Source of the DNA: Pararobbsia alpina
GTDB lineage: Bacteria; Pseudomonadota; Gammaproteobacteria; Burkholderiales; Burkholderiaceae
Direction of reading: 5' to 3'
Assembly (NCBI RefSeq): GCF_902859895.1
Contig: NZ_CADIKM010000011.1
Location: forward strand, 87,900-151,899
Length of the DNA stretch: 64,000 nt
Below, piece by piece: positions 10,309 through 18,344 of this stretch (its first letter is position 1; each line of letters opens with the position of its first letter). The notes under the pieces are model-generated. The model was not told the DNA's origin and ran no database searches. It was given only the letters and a program-made list of their open reading frames with translations. A program made the translations under genes and the position numbers.

Positions 10309-10714
10309 CTAAATCGCGACGTTAGAGAGAACCGGGAAAGCGCCGCAGCAATGGCCAATCACGCGTCGACTCCAGCACGCAACTCCATGATCGATGCCCC
10401 AAAGAGATCGGCACAGTCTCAATAGAATGGATCTGCATGTAATGAAGGGAGCGAATCCTTGAGTGTCATTTATCGTGCGCAATTCGAAGAGAATCACAAA
10501 GTGTCTGATGCACTGCCCGAGCGACGCGCGGCTCAGCGAGGCCCGCCTCGCGCAGTACGCGGAAGTGGCGCGAGATGATCGATTTGGGACGGCCTGCCCC
10601 AAGTTCACCGGAAGGGGCCTCGCTCACACGAGACAGATGTCGCACCGCGTGGCACAGAGCATGAAGATCCGCTCAAGGGTACATCCTGGGGCCGGAATGG
10701 TAGTGGTTGGGCAT
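10309..10714 (-). pseudogene. Decayed ArsR-family regulator gene
   Basis: Read on the minus strand from an ATG at 10714, fragments of an ArsR winged-helix regulator appear in shifting frames. They are 'LCATRCDICL' (matching the family's 'ALCDPVRRDIC' helix) about 75 bases in, then a stop and frame change, then 'KSIISRHFRVLREAGLAEP' near 10530-10590, which is the DNA-recognition helix of this family. The 3' end (around 10310-10340) still reads 'GAFPVLSNV', like the 'RFPGLLDAV' tail. It lies divergent to the Old Yellow Enzyme gene, an arrangement common in Burkholderiales for an ArsR regulator of that enzyme. At least two frame disruptions make a functional product unlikely. Confidence 0.7.
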
Positions 10715-10799
10715 CCTGCAAATGTAAGTCGTTTCTGCGATACTCGTTCGTTCGATTTTCATCGAAGTATCGAACGACCTTATCCACGGAAGCCGCCTG

Positions 10800-11897
10800 A
10801 TGTCCGCACTATTCGAACCCTACAAGCTCAAAGACGTTGCTTTGCGCAACCGCATCGCGATTCCGCCGATGTGTCAGTACACCGCTGTCGACGGTCTGAT
10901 CAACGATTGGCATCGTGTGCACATCGCCGGCCTCGCACGCGGTGGCGCAGGGTTGGTGATCGTCGAAGCGACGGCCGTCTCGCCTGAGGGTCGCATTACG
11001 CCGGGCTGCTTGGGGATCTGGAGCGACGAGCAGGCGCAGGCCTTCGCGCCGGTCGTCGCTTCCATCAAGGCAGCCGGTTCGGTGCCGGGCATCCAGATCG
11101 CCCACGCCGGGCGCAAGGCCAGCGCCAACCGGCCGTGGGAAGGTGACGACCATATCGCCGCAGACGATGCGCGCGGCTGGCAGACGATTGCGCCCTCGGC
11201 CGTTGCCTTCGGCGCCCACCTGCCTAAAGTGCCCAAGGCGATGACTCTCGAGGACATCGCGCGCGTTCGTGAGGATTTCGTTGCGGCAGCCAAACGCGCT
11301 CTCGATGCCGGCTTCGAATGGCTGGAACTGCACTTTGCTCACGGCTATCTCGGTCAGAGCTTTTTCTCGACACACTCCAATCAACGCAACGACGCTTACG
11401 GCGGCAGCCTCGAGAACCGCAGCCGCTTCTTGCTCGAAACCTTGGCCGCAGTGCGCAAGGTCTGGCCCGAGCATCTGCCTTTGACAGCCCGCTTCGGCGT
11501 GATCGAGTACGACGGACGCGATGAGGAAACACTCGCCGAATCCATCGAACTGGCGAAGAACTTCAAGCGGGAAGGCCTGGACATGCTGAGCGTGAGCGTC
11601 GGCTTTTCCACGCCGGCAGCGAACATTCCATGGGCGCCCGCATTCCTCGCGCCGATTGCCGAGCGCGTACGTCGTGAGGCGCAGCTCCCGGTTTCATCGG
11701 CTTGGGGAATCGATACGCCTGCACTCGCCGATCGCTCAGTCAAGGACAGCCAGCTCGATCTCGTGATGGTCGGGCGCGCGCATCTGGCGGATCCCCATTG
11801 GACGTATCGCGCTGCGCGCAATCTCGGAATCGATCGTCCTTCGTGGACACTTCCCGCACCGTACGCGCACTGGCTCGAACGCTACACAGTCAGCTGA
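10800..11897 (+). CDS. NADH:flavin oxidoreductase, Old Yellow Enzyme family (YqjM/XenA-like)
   Basis: A 365-residue FMN-dependent ene-reductase. The N-terminal 'LRNRIAIPPMCQYTA' places the redox-tuning Cys at residue 25, as in the YqjM/XenA subclass. 'IQIAHAGRK' binds flavin, and 'LELHFAHGYLGQSFFS' carries the substrate-binding His pair. 'NDAYGGSLENRSRF' and 'VMVGRAHLADP' are also family signatures. It reduces activated C=C bonds using NAD(P)H and is often linked to electrophile stress. The divergent ArsR regulator upstream is decayed, so its normal control may be lost. A strong terminator follows at 11911-11941. Confidence 0.93.
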   Translation: MSALFEPYKLKDVALRNRIAIPPMCQYTAVDGLINDWHRVHIAGLARGGAGLVIVEATAVSPEGRITPGCLGIWSDEQAQAFAPVVASIKAAGSVPGIQIAHAGRKASANRPWEGDDHIAADDARGWQTIAPSAVAFGAHLPKVPKAMTLEDIARVREDFVAAAKRALDAGFEWLELHFAHGYLGQSFFSTHSNQRNDAYGGSLENRSRFLLETLAAVRKVWPEHLPLTARFGVIEYDGRDEETLAESIELAKNFKREGLDMLSVSVGFSTPAANIPWAPAFLAPIAERVRREAQLPVSSAWGIDTPALADRSVKDSQLDLVMVGRAHLADPHWTYRAARNLGIDRPSWTLPAPYAHWLERYTVS

Positions 11898-11910
11898 GCA
11901 ACGCCATCAA

Positions 11911-11941
11911 GAGCCGCACTCATTTCTGAGCGCGGCTTTTT
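11911..11941 (+). terminator. Rho-independent terminator after the ene-reductase gene
   Basis: Inverted repeat AGCCGC...GCGGCT extended by inner CTCA/TGAG pairs around a TTTC loop, followed by TTTTT. It starts 14 bases after the ene-reductase stop codon. Confidence 0.85.
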
Positions 11942-11995
11942 CATCGGCCTCGCAGGTGGCGATCGAGCAGCGGAAGGGGCGCTTACGTAACGCGT

Positions 11996-12020
11996 TTTCG
12001 TATGCGTTCATTGCATTTCG
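11996..12020 (+). promoter_or_regulatory. Candidate DeoR-family operator half-sites
   Basis: Two TTTCG pentamers start at 11996 and 12016, exactly 20 bases (two helical turns) apart, about 90 bases before the start of the DeoR-type regulator gene. Several DeoR-family proteins bind direct TTTCG-type repeats, so autoregulation is plausible but not shown. Confidence 0.35.
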
Positions 12021-12109
12021 ATATCGCGCGTTTGATCTCGGAGTTTTCCCTTATCCGCATTCGTTTGGGTTCGTGTAGAGTGGCGCAGTCTACGCTGTGC
12101 GCCTACGCC

Positions 12110-12892
12110 ATGAATCCCAATCCTCGCCAGATCAAGCTGCTCGAAACCGTGCGGGCCCGAAGCTCGGTCACGGTCGAGCAATTGGCCGAAATGTTGGACG
12201 TAACCTTGCAGACCGTGCGCCGCGATGTCCAGCGTCTTGCGGACGAGGGGTTGCTGGCTCGTTTTCATGGCGGCGTGCGTGTACCTAGCTCGACCATCGA
12301 AAACCTCGCCTATCAACAGCGTGAAACACTCAACGCGGATGGCAAGGCGCGCATCGCGCGAGCGGTCGCCGCGCAAGTACCCAATGACTGTTCGCTGATT
12401 CTCAATATTGGCACCACGACCGAGGCGATCGCAAAGGCCCTGCTCCATCACCGCGGCTTGCGCGTCATCACGAACAACCTCAATGTCGCGACGATCCTGA
12501 GTGACAACCCCGCATGCGAGGTGATCGTCGCAGGAGGTTCGGTACGCTCGCGCGATCGGGCCATCGTCGGCGAGACCACGGTCGATTTCATCCGGCAGTT
12601 CAAGGTCGACATCGCCGTGATCGGCATCTCCGGCATCGAAGCCGATGGCTCGCTGCGCGACTTCGACCTGCGCGAGGTCAAGGTCGCTCAGGCGATCATT
12701 GCCCAGGCGCGCGAAGTCTGGCTGGCCGCCGATGCAAGCAAGTTCAACCGGGCCGCGATGGTCCAGCTCGCCGACCTCTCGCAGATCGACTGCCTGTTCA
12801 CGGATGCGCCCCCGCCGCCGCCTTTTCCAAGCTTGCTCGAAAGCGCGCAAGTCCGCTGCGTGATCTCCGGCGAGGCGGGCGAGGCCGTGTGA
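12110..12892 (+). CDS. DeoR/GlpR family transcriptional regulator
   Basis: A 260-residue repressor-like protein. The N-terminal DeoR helix-turn-helix is clear ('VTVEQLAEMLDVTLQTVRRD', then 'RLADEGLLARFHGGVRVP'). The C-terminal sensor domain has the sugar-phosphate-isomerase-like motifs 'LNIGTTTEAIAKAL', 'VIVAGGSVRSRDRAIVG' and 'KFNRAAMVQLADLS'. The effector is expected to be a sugar phosphate. I start at ATG 12110 because the helix-turn-helix normally begins within the first 10 residues; an in-frame ATG at 12002 would add 36 residues of unrelated sequence. The convergent SDR gene ends 4 bases later, so no co-regulated operon is visible. Confidence 0.88.
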   Translation: MNPNPRQIKLLETVRARSSVTVEQLAEMLDVTLQTVRRDVQRLADEGLLARFHGGVRVPSSTIENLAYQQRETLNADGKARIARAVAAQVPNDCSLILNIGTTTEAIAKALLHHRGLRVITNNLNVATILSDNPACEVIVAGGSVRSRDRAIVGETTVDFIRQFKVDIAVIGISGIEADGSLRDFDLREVKVAQAIIAQAREVWLAADASKFNRAAMVQLADLSQIDCLFTDAPPPPPFPSLLESAQVRCVISGEAGEAV

Positions 12893-12895
12893 AAT

Positions 12896-13744
12896 TCAGT
12901 TGGCCGGGAAATCCGTGGCAATGCCGACCGCACTCCACGCTTCGATTTCCCCGAGGCGCCGCTTGAGTGTCGTCTTGACCGCGTCGACTCCCCAGGCCCC
13001 GAGCACGAGGTGCCGCGGCGGGTTGTCTTCCTCATAGACCTTGATCATGGCCTCGGCGGCGCGCACGGGGTCGCCCGCCTGCTTGCCGCTGTTCTGCGCC
13101 GTGGTTTTCATACGTGCGCCGACGGTGTCCGCGTAGTCTTCGATACGATTCGGTGTCTGCTTGAGCGAACGCCCTGCCCAGTCGGTACGGAAGGGACCCG
13201 GCTCGATGCACGTCACCTTGATGTCAAGCGGCTTGCATTCGATCGCGAGCGCATCGGACCAGCCTTCGACCGCATGCTTGCTCGCCGCGTAGTAGCCGGA
13301 GCCCGGGAAGCCCGCGAGGCCCGCGACCGACGTGATGTTGATCACATGCCCCTTGCGCTGCGCACGCATGAGCGGCAGCACGGCTCGCGTAATCGCGAAC
13401 AGGCCGAACACGTTCGCGTCGAACTGCGCACGAATCTCGGCTTCCTCGCCTTCCTCGACCGACGCCTGGTAACCATAGCCGGCATTGTTGACAAGCACGT
13501 CGATCCGGCCGAAACGTTCCTGTGCGGCTTTGACGGCGGCGGCAACCTGAGTCGCGTCGGTGATGTCGAGGTCGAGCGCCAGGGCGCGATCTTCGGCACC
13601 GGTCACGAGATCGGCGACTCGTGTCTTGTCGCGTGCCGTCACGATTGCGCACCAGCCGCGCGCGAGGACGAGCCTCGCCAGTTCCTTGCCGAACCCCGTC
13701 GAACAACCGGTAATGAACCATACAGGCAACGATGATGACGCCAT
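12896..13744 (-). CDS. SDR family oxidoreductase
   Basis: A 282-residue classical short-chain dehydrogenase. The dinucleotide motif is 'TGCSTGFGKELA' (about residues 13-24), with 'NNAGYGY' near 90, the catalytic Ser in 'ITSVAG' near 140 and 'YYAASKHAVEGW' carrying Tyr and Lys. After the catalytic pair it has 'IEPGPFRTDW', as in the oxidoreductase subgroup that includes many uncharacterised ketoreductases. Substrate unknown. It is convergent with the DeoR regulator and stands alone; a 405-base gene-free stretch lies upstream. Confidence 0.9.
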   Translation of the reverse strand: MASSSLPVWFITGCSTGFGKELARLVLARGWCAIVTARDKTRVADLVTGAEDRALALDLDITDATQVAAAVKAAQERFGRIDVLVNNAGYGYQASVEEGEEAEIRAQFDANVFGLFAITRAVLPLMRAQRKGHVINITSVAGLAGFPGSGYYAASKHAVEGWSDALAIECKPLDIKVTCIEPGPFRTDWAGRSLKQTPNRIEDYADTVGARMKTTAQNSGKQAGDPVRAAEAMIKVYEEDNPPRHLVLGAWGVDAVKTTLKRRLGEIEAWSAVGIATDFPAN

Positions 13745-14149
13745 GGGTTAGCTTCCTTATTGTGAGAGAGAGTCGATGCCGGTACTTGGTCGCCCGATCC
13801 AGCGCTGCGCAAGGCATGGCCTCGACGGGGCGTCCGCCGCAGCCGAGCGTGTTTACCGAACTTTCACGCAACAGGCATCGATGTGGAAACCTCAAGCATG
13901 CCGCAAAAACGAAACGCCTGCTGCCGCTCGGACCGGCCGCAAGTTCTTGAAAGCATCAGCGACACGGTTGATTGAGAGGCACGGTGTGCCCACGGCAGCG
14001 TGGAGTACGGCGTTTGCATAGACTCCCATTCGCCCCGACTCCATTACGCTCGGTTACCGGGCTTGTAATGGAATGCGAAAGACGGTCTATTCGTTGGATT
14101 GGACGGGCATGCGAGGCCTATATTTCTATCACCTTCCTGGAGCATAAGA
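13745..14149. other. Gene-free stretch
   Basis: No convincing reading frame, RNA gene or repeat seen. It should contain the promoters of the SDR gene (minus strand) and of the Ser-rich protein gene (plus strand). The GGAG ribosome site of the latter lies at its right edge. Confidence 0.5.
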
Positions 14150-14911
14150 ATGCACATTCATAGTTTGCCACCCGCAAATAGCACACTCGCCAGCCTGGGT
14201 GTCACCACGACGGCGACTTCTCCCTCTACCAGTACAACGCAACTCGTATCGCTTGGAAACCCGAGCAGCTCGCAATCGGGCAATTCGCTACTGCAGACTA
14301 TCGGACAAACCCTTGCCACGGTCGGACTGACGCCATCGCCCGACGCAAGCGGCTCGGCGGGTGTGGCGGCCTCATCCTCCACGAGCGCCGTGGGGGACAG
14401 CCTCGATGACCCAGTGGATTCGACCGCCGCGAACGACCCGTCGTCCACCGCTTCTGCCAATTCCATCAACCCGGCCATGCAGCAGTTCATCGGCGCACTC
14501 TTCCAGGCGCTTTCGAGCTTGCAGCAAGGTGCACAAGGCAATTCACCGGGCTCCGATCAAAACCAATCGAGCAATGCAGTCAGCAGCTCGCCCATGTCCG
14601 GATACAACAGCCTGAGCACCGCGCTCAACGCGCTCGCCCAAGCCGTCGGATCGAACGCGGGGGCCTCCAGTCAGAATGGCACGACGGACGCACAGGACGA
14701 ATCGGGGTCCGGCTCCGACGGAGGGGCTGATTCGTCGAACGCGTCGAGCAATTCGGCAATCTCGACGCTCCAGCAGGATTTCAACAATCTCTTCGGTTCG
14801 AACGGCGAAACTTCAGGAACATCGTTGCAGACATTCCTGCAGACGCTCGAGGGCACGCTCAATCAAGGTTCGTTCAGCTCGAGCGGCAGTCTTGTGCAAG
14901 CGTCTGCCTGA
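14150..14911 (+). CDS. Ser/Asn/Gln-rich cysteine-free protein, function unknown
   Basis: A 253-residue protein of strongly biased composition: Ser, Ala, Gln, Asn, Gly and Thr dominate, charged residues are few, and no Cys or Trp is visible. Two short non-repetitive helical segments stand out, 'NPAMQQFIGALFQALSSLQQG' cut by low-complexity linkers and 'ISTLQQDFNNLFGS' followed by 'TSLQTFLQTLEGTLNQG'. There is no classical signal peptide. ATG 14150 has GGAG 8 bases upstream; an in-frame ATG at 14099 lacks one. Similar Ser-rich proteins of unknown function occur in Burkholderiales. The composition (acidic, Cys-free, polar) resembles secreted harpin-like or type-III-exported proteins, but no secretion locus is present here. 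Confidence 0.6.
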   Translation: MHIHSLPPANSTLASLGVTTTATSPSTSTTQLVSLGNPSSSQSGNSLLQTIGQTLATVGLTPSPDASGSAGVAASSSTSAVGDSLDDPVDSTAANDPSSTASANSINPAMQQFIGALFQALSSLQQGAQGNSPGSDQNQSSNAVSSSPMSGYNSLSTALNALAQAVGSNAGASSQNGTTDAQDESGSGSDGGADSSNASSNSAISTLQQDFNNLFGSNGETSGTSLQTFLQTLEGTLNQGSFSSSGSLVQASA

Positions 14912-14953
14912 ACGCCCATCGCGCGACCAGGGCACACCTGCGCTGTCCCGGGT

Positions 14954-15478
14954 TCAGGCCACCAATGCCCGCACCTCGCGCTGAATGCGCGGGGTAATTT
15001 GCAGGACTTCCTTGGCAAGATTGATCTGCATGGCGGCCATTGCGACATCGAAGATCTGCTGCTTCAGTTCGTAGTTGCCTTTGCTCTTCAGCCAGGAAAG
15101 CACGGCTGCCAGATGCCACACCGTCGTACTCCCCTCATGGATCGGCGCGGGAAAACTCGTGGCATGCGTGAGCATGAGCTTGCGCATGTTTTGTCGTGAT
15201 ACGCCGACGACTTCAGCCACATCGGTCAGACCGACGAAGTCGGGCGCCGCCTCGATCAGCCTGGCCGAGGGGATCACACCCTTGACGTCCGACAAGGCGC
15301 TCACGAGCGCAGCCTCCGCACTCGTGGCCTCCCGGGTAAATTCCAGCGCGATGCGACCGGGCTGGCCCACCCCGATCAAAGCGTCATCACAGCCTGCCGC
15401 ACCCAGGCGCTCCACGAGTTCGTCGTGGTCGCAGTCTTCTTCGGAAAGCTGGAATTTGAAGGTGAACGTGTATTCCAC
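14954..15478 (-). CDS. Helix-turn-helix protein, antitoxin-like partner
   Basis: A 174-residue protein starting at GTG 15478, chosen for the AGGAG 8 bases upstream; an in-frame start at 15553 would run through the preceding gene. The first 70 residues form a small alpha/beta domain ('YTFTFKFQLSEEDCDHDELV'). A helix-turn-helix follows at about residues 90-115 ('VGLTDVAEVVGVSRQNMRKL'), then 'ATSFPAPIHEGSTTVWHLAAV', which is the excisionase/MerR-like wing. Its start lies 5 bases after the stop of the small upstream gene at 15483-15763. Together with a palindrome overlapping the promoter, the pair has the architecture of a toxin-antitoxin module. No experimentally known function is recalled. Confidence 0.65.
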   Translation of the reverse strand: MEYTFTFKFQLSEEDCDHDELVERLGAAGCDDALIGVGQPGRIALEFTREATSAEAALVSALSDVKGVIPSARLIEAAPDFVGLTDVAEVVGVSRQNMRKLMLTHATSFPAPIHEGSTTVWHLAAVLSWLKSKGNYELKQQIFDVAMAAMQINLAKEVLQITPRIQREVRALVA

Positions 15479-15482
15479 TTGA

Positions 15483-15763
15483 TTACTCCTGAGGCACAAG
15501 GGTTTTCGGGCGGGCTTGCCGACTCCGATGGGCAGCGCAGTTGTCGACGACACGCTTCAAGGCGCGGGCGTGATTGCCAGGATTCTTTGGGGTACTCCAC
15601 ACGCAAGCGATGCAAAACTCCCCACAGCGGCAATCATCGTCCTTGTAGGGACAATAGATCTCCCCCAGGCATGAGCACCACCCACCGCAATACGCCAGTT
15701 GTTGGCCTCGGCATACCTGAGCGCGTGTTCAACCTCTTTCTTCGGGTGGTTTGCTCGAATCAT
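15483..15763 (-). pseudogene. Small HicA-like / toxin-like gene, frameshifted
   Basis: From ATG 15763 (GGAGG 6 bases upstream) the frame reads 'NHPKKEVEHALRYAEANNW' then 'GGAHAWG' and then leaves the family pattern. In the next frame the expected continuation is present to a TAA at 15483: 'IYCPYKDDDCRCGEFCIACV', then 'WSTPKNPGNHARALKRVVDN'. The break falls in a run of five G (about 15650) where six would restore one ~93-residue protein. Intact relatives are widespread small proteins of unknown function next to a helix-turn-helix gene. The single-base homopolymer change could be true inactivation, phase variation or a sequencing error. Confidence 0.7.
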
Positions 15764-16105
15764 CCATGCCCTCCAAGGTACGTGACCATCTCAAGGTTGT
15801 CAAGTGACAACCCAATCCAAAGACATCGACTCAACAGGAAACAAGAACGATATCGAGGCCCCGCGTTGTTGGCTTGTCGAAAACTACCAAAATAGGGACA
15901 ACCGGAAATGGGCAGGTGTCTGTGCGCAAGCGTCCGGCGACACGCTGCCGCACGAAGACCATCGCGCCACGTTCGCCAATGAGGAGGGTCGACCCCCACA
16001 GGCATCATTGACACGCGTCAGCGAAACGTCAATCAACCCGTTCTATAATCGTAAACGGCTAGCTCACTCGGAAGCACTGCCCGCGTCCTCGTGGAGGAGA
16101 ATGGA
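15764..16105. other. Divergent promoter region of the toxin-antitoxin-like pair and the hybrid kinase
   Basis: No gene seen. The left end holds a palindrome (15795-15812) overlapping a minus-strand TTGACA. The right end holds the GGAGGAG ribosome site of the histidine kinase gene at 16093-16099. Confidence 0.6.
15795..15812 (-). promoter_or_regulatory. Perfect palindrome overlapping a promoter, likely autoregulatory operator
   Basis: GGTTGTCA-AG-TGACAACC is an exact inverted repeat with 8-base arms, 32 bases upstream of ATG 15763. Read on the minus strand, a consensus -35 TTGACA lies inside it, with TACCTT 17 bases downstream as a possible -10. An operator over the -35 box is what one expects for self-repression by the helix-turn-helix partner. 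Confidence 0.6.
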
Positions 16106-17908
16106 ATGAACGCAGGTGGCGAGTCACCCACCAGTCCGGCAGTTCGCGCGCGCGAAGCCGGTGTGCTGGTTACGGAACGCCTCACGATGCGCCCGGCGCG
16201 CGACCCGGACTTCGCGGCCGAGAACGCCGCGCTCGTGGCGCTCGCTCAAGCGCTGACTGGCCCTGACGAATCGTTTCTCCAGTTCCTCGCCGAACTCGCG
16301 CTCGTGCTCTGTCACGCCGAAAGTTCGGGTGTCAGCGTGCTGCGCGCGCCGGACGAAGGGGGTCCCTGTTTCGACTGGGTTGCTGCGGCGGGCCTGTGCC
16401 GACCCTCTCGCCATGCAACGTTTCCATTTGAAGACAGCGCAAGCGGAATCACGGTCACGCTAAATGCGCCCCAGCTTTTCAGCTATCCACGAAAGCATTT
16501 CTCTTATCTGAGCACGTCCAGGCCCGACATCGTCGAAGGACTCGTCGTCGTGATCCCCGCCGGTGAGGGAGCCCACGGGACCCTCTGGGTCGCCTCGCAC
16601 AGCGAAGACAAGCAATTCGACCGCGAAGACTGCCGCGTGTTGGACAGCCTCGCACGTTTCGCGAGTGCTGCGCTGAGCTTGCGCCAATCGAGAAGGCAGG
16701 CCGAGGTCGAAGCCGAGCAAACGCATCGCGCGGGTCGGGCGCTCGAGCAGTCCGACGCGCGACGCGAGGAATTCATCTCCATGCTCGGTCATGAGCTGCG
16801 CAATCCGATGTCGCCGATCGAAAACGCCATTGCGATTGCCAAGCGCTCGGTGGCCGCCGACGAAGTCGCTGTGCGTGCGCTGACGATTGCCCAACGGCAG
16901 ATGCGGCAACTCCGAACCCTCGTCGACGATCTGCTCGACGCCGCACGGGTACGACAAGGCAAGCTGGCATTGAAGCGCAGCCACACATCATTGAACGAAG
17001 TCGTGTTCGATGCGCTAACAGGCGTGCAGCATCATATTGATGCGCGGCGACACACGCTTGTGCTCAAGGGCGTTGAAACCAAGACCTTCGTGTTCGCGGA
17101 CCATGTCCGGCTGAGCCAACTGATCGGCAACCTCGTGTCGAACGCCGCGAAATACACGCCGACCGGCGGACGCATTGAAGTCGCCGTGCACTCGCGCGCG
17201 AGCGAACTCGCCGACGACGTCGAGCCGACGGCGGAGAACCGTGTGGTGACCATCACGGTTCGGGACAACGGCGTGGGCATCGATGCGGACGTGCTGCCCA
17301 AGGTGTTCGAACTCTTCGCGCAGGGTCCGAGCGCAAGCAATGCGCGCGCCGAAGGCGGTCTTGGCATTGGGCTCGCGCTGGTGAAGCGCATCGTGGACCT
17401 GCATGACGGTTCGATCGAAATCGTGAGCGAAGGGGCCAACAAGGGGACGCTCGTTACGCTGCGGCTGCCGATTCTGAGCCGCAAGCCCGACCGTGTCGCG
17501 CAGGTCGAAACGCTCGAGGCACCGCCAACGCGGCTGTTGCTCGTCGACGACAACCCTGACGCACTCGCGGCATTGGGCATGTTGCTCGAACTCGACGGGC
17601 ATGAGGTCCGCACGGCATCCAGCGGCGCCGATGCGCTGGAGATAACCCGGGAGTTCGTGCCGGAAGTCGCGCTCGTCGATATCGGCATGCCGGGTATCGA
17701 CGGCTTTCAACTTGCTCATATGCTTCGGGCACGTGCCGAGTTCGACTCGACCCTGCTCGTGGCGCTGACAGGTTACGGCTCCGAATCGGACAAATCGCGC
17801 GCCCTTGCGGCTGGCTTCGACTTTCATCTGACCAAGCCCCTGTCTCTCGATAAATTCCGAAATGTGCTGAGCCGCAGAGCGGGCCGCACGATTGGAGGGC
17901 TGCTTTGA
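16106..17908 (+). CDS. Hybrid sensor histidine kinase / response regulator
   Basis: A 600-residue soluble protein. Order of domains: a GAF-like sensor (about 45-185), a short coiled linker, HisKA with the phospho-acceptor His 229 in 'MLGHELRNPMSP', a HATPase domain ('NLVSNAAKYTPTGG', 'DNGVGIDADVLPKVFELFAQ', 'GGLGIGLALVKRIV'), and a C-terminal receiver with phospho-acceptor Asp 525 in 'VALVDIGMPG' and the Lys in 'LTKPLS'. No membrane segments. ATG 16106 was selected because GGAGGAG ends 6 bases before it; the in-frame GTG 16091 overlaps that site. No separate output regulator is adjacent. A cheB remnant lies immediately downstream on the other strand. Confidence 0.92.
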   Translation: MNAGGESPTSPAVRAREAGVLVTERLTMRPARDPDFAAENAALVALAQALTGPDESFLQFLAELALVLCHAESSGVSVLRAPDEGGPCFDWVAAAGLCRPSRHATFPFEDSASGITVTLNAPQLFSYPRKHFSYLSTSRPDIVEGLVVVIPAGEGAHGTLWVASHSEDKQFDREDCRVLDSLARFASAALSLRQSRRQAEVEAEQTHRAGRALEQSDARREEFISMLGHELRNPMSPIENAIAIAKRSVAADEVAVRALTIAQRQMRQLRTLVDDLLDAARVRQGKLALKRSHTSLNEVVFDALTGVQHHIDARRHTLVLKGVETKTFVFADHVRLSQLIGNLVSNAAKYTPTGGRIEVAVHSRASELADDVEPTAENRVVTITVRDNGVGIDADVLPKVFELFAQGPSASNARAEGGLGIGLALVKRIVDLHDGSIEIVSEGANKGTLVTLRLPILSRKPDRVAQVETLEAPPTRLLLVDDNPDALAALGMLLELDGHEVRTASSGADALEITREFVPEVALVDIGMPGIDGFQLAHMLRARAEFDSTLLVALTGYGSESDKSRALAAGFDFHLTKPLSLDKFRNVLSRRAGRTIGGLL

Positions 17909-17939
17909 ATCTGGCCTAGGCCTGCAAACAAAGCCCGCC

Positions 17940-18055
17940 TCAAAGCTGCTTCAGAATCTCGCGTGCGATCGTGTCGAGCGTCACGGTGCGCTCGACACCG
18001 CCGCGCTTGATCGCCTCCTTCGGCATGCCGAACACGACGCAGCTTGCCTCGTCCT
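17940..18055 (-). pseudogene. 3' remnant of a cheB-like methylesterase gene
   Basis: On the minus strand, ending at TGA 17940-17942, about 38 codons read '[19 protein letters not shown]' and '[18 protein letters not shown]', which is the very C-terminus of the CheB chemotaxis methylesterase. Upstream of about 18055 the frame loses similarity and no receiver or catalytic Ser/His region can be found, so only a fragment is left. The remaining bases to 18344 hold nothing I can identify. The remnant may mark a deletion in a lost chemotaxis locus. Confidence 0.75.
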
Positions 18056-18344
18056 GCGCGAGCCATCAGGATCACATCGGCGGTGTTCTTGGGCGGCACG
18101 GCAAGGAGCGACCCGTGGCGCGCGACGAGGCGACGCACGTTCGCGCGCGCCGCCCCACGGACGGCAGTCCCATCGGAATGCCCGCAAGAGATTCATTCAG
18201 ATGGAGATGCCGCAGGTTATTGCCACGCACGCCAACACAATATAAGATCATCATACAACTTGGCGATGGCAATCGTTCCCAATAAGGCAATATCAGCCCC
18301 GACGGGATCGAAGATCTGTCGCCCCTCTGGAGCGAGACAAGCCC

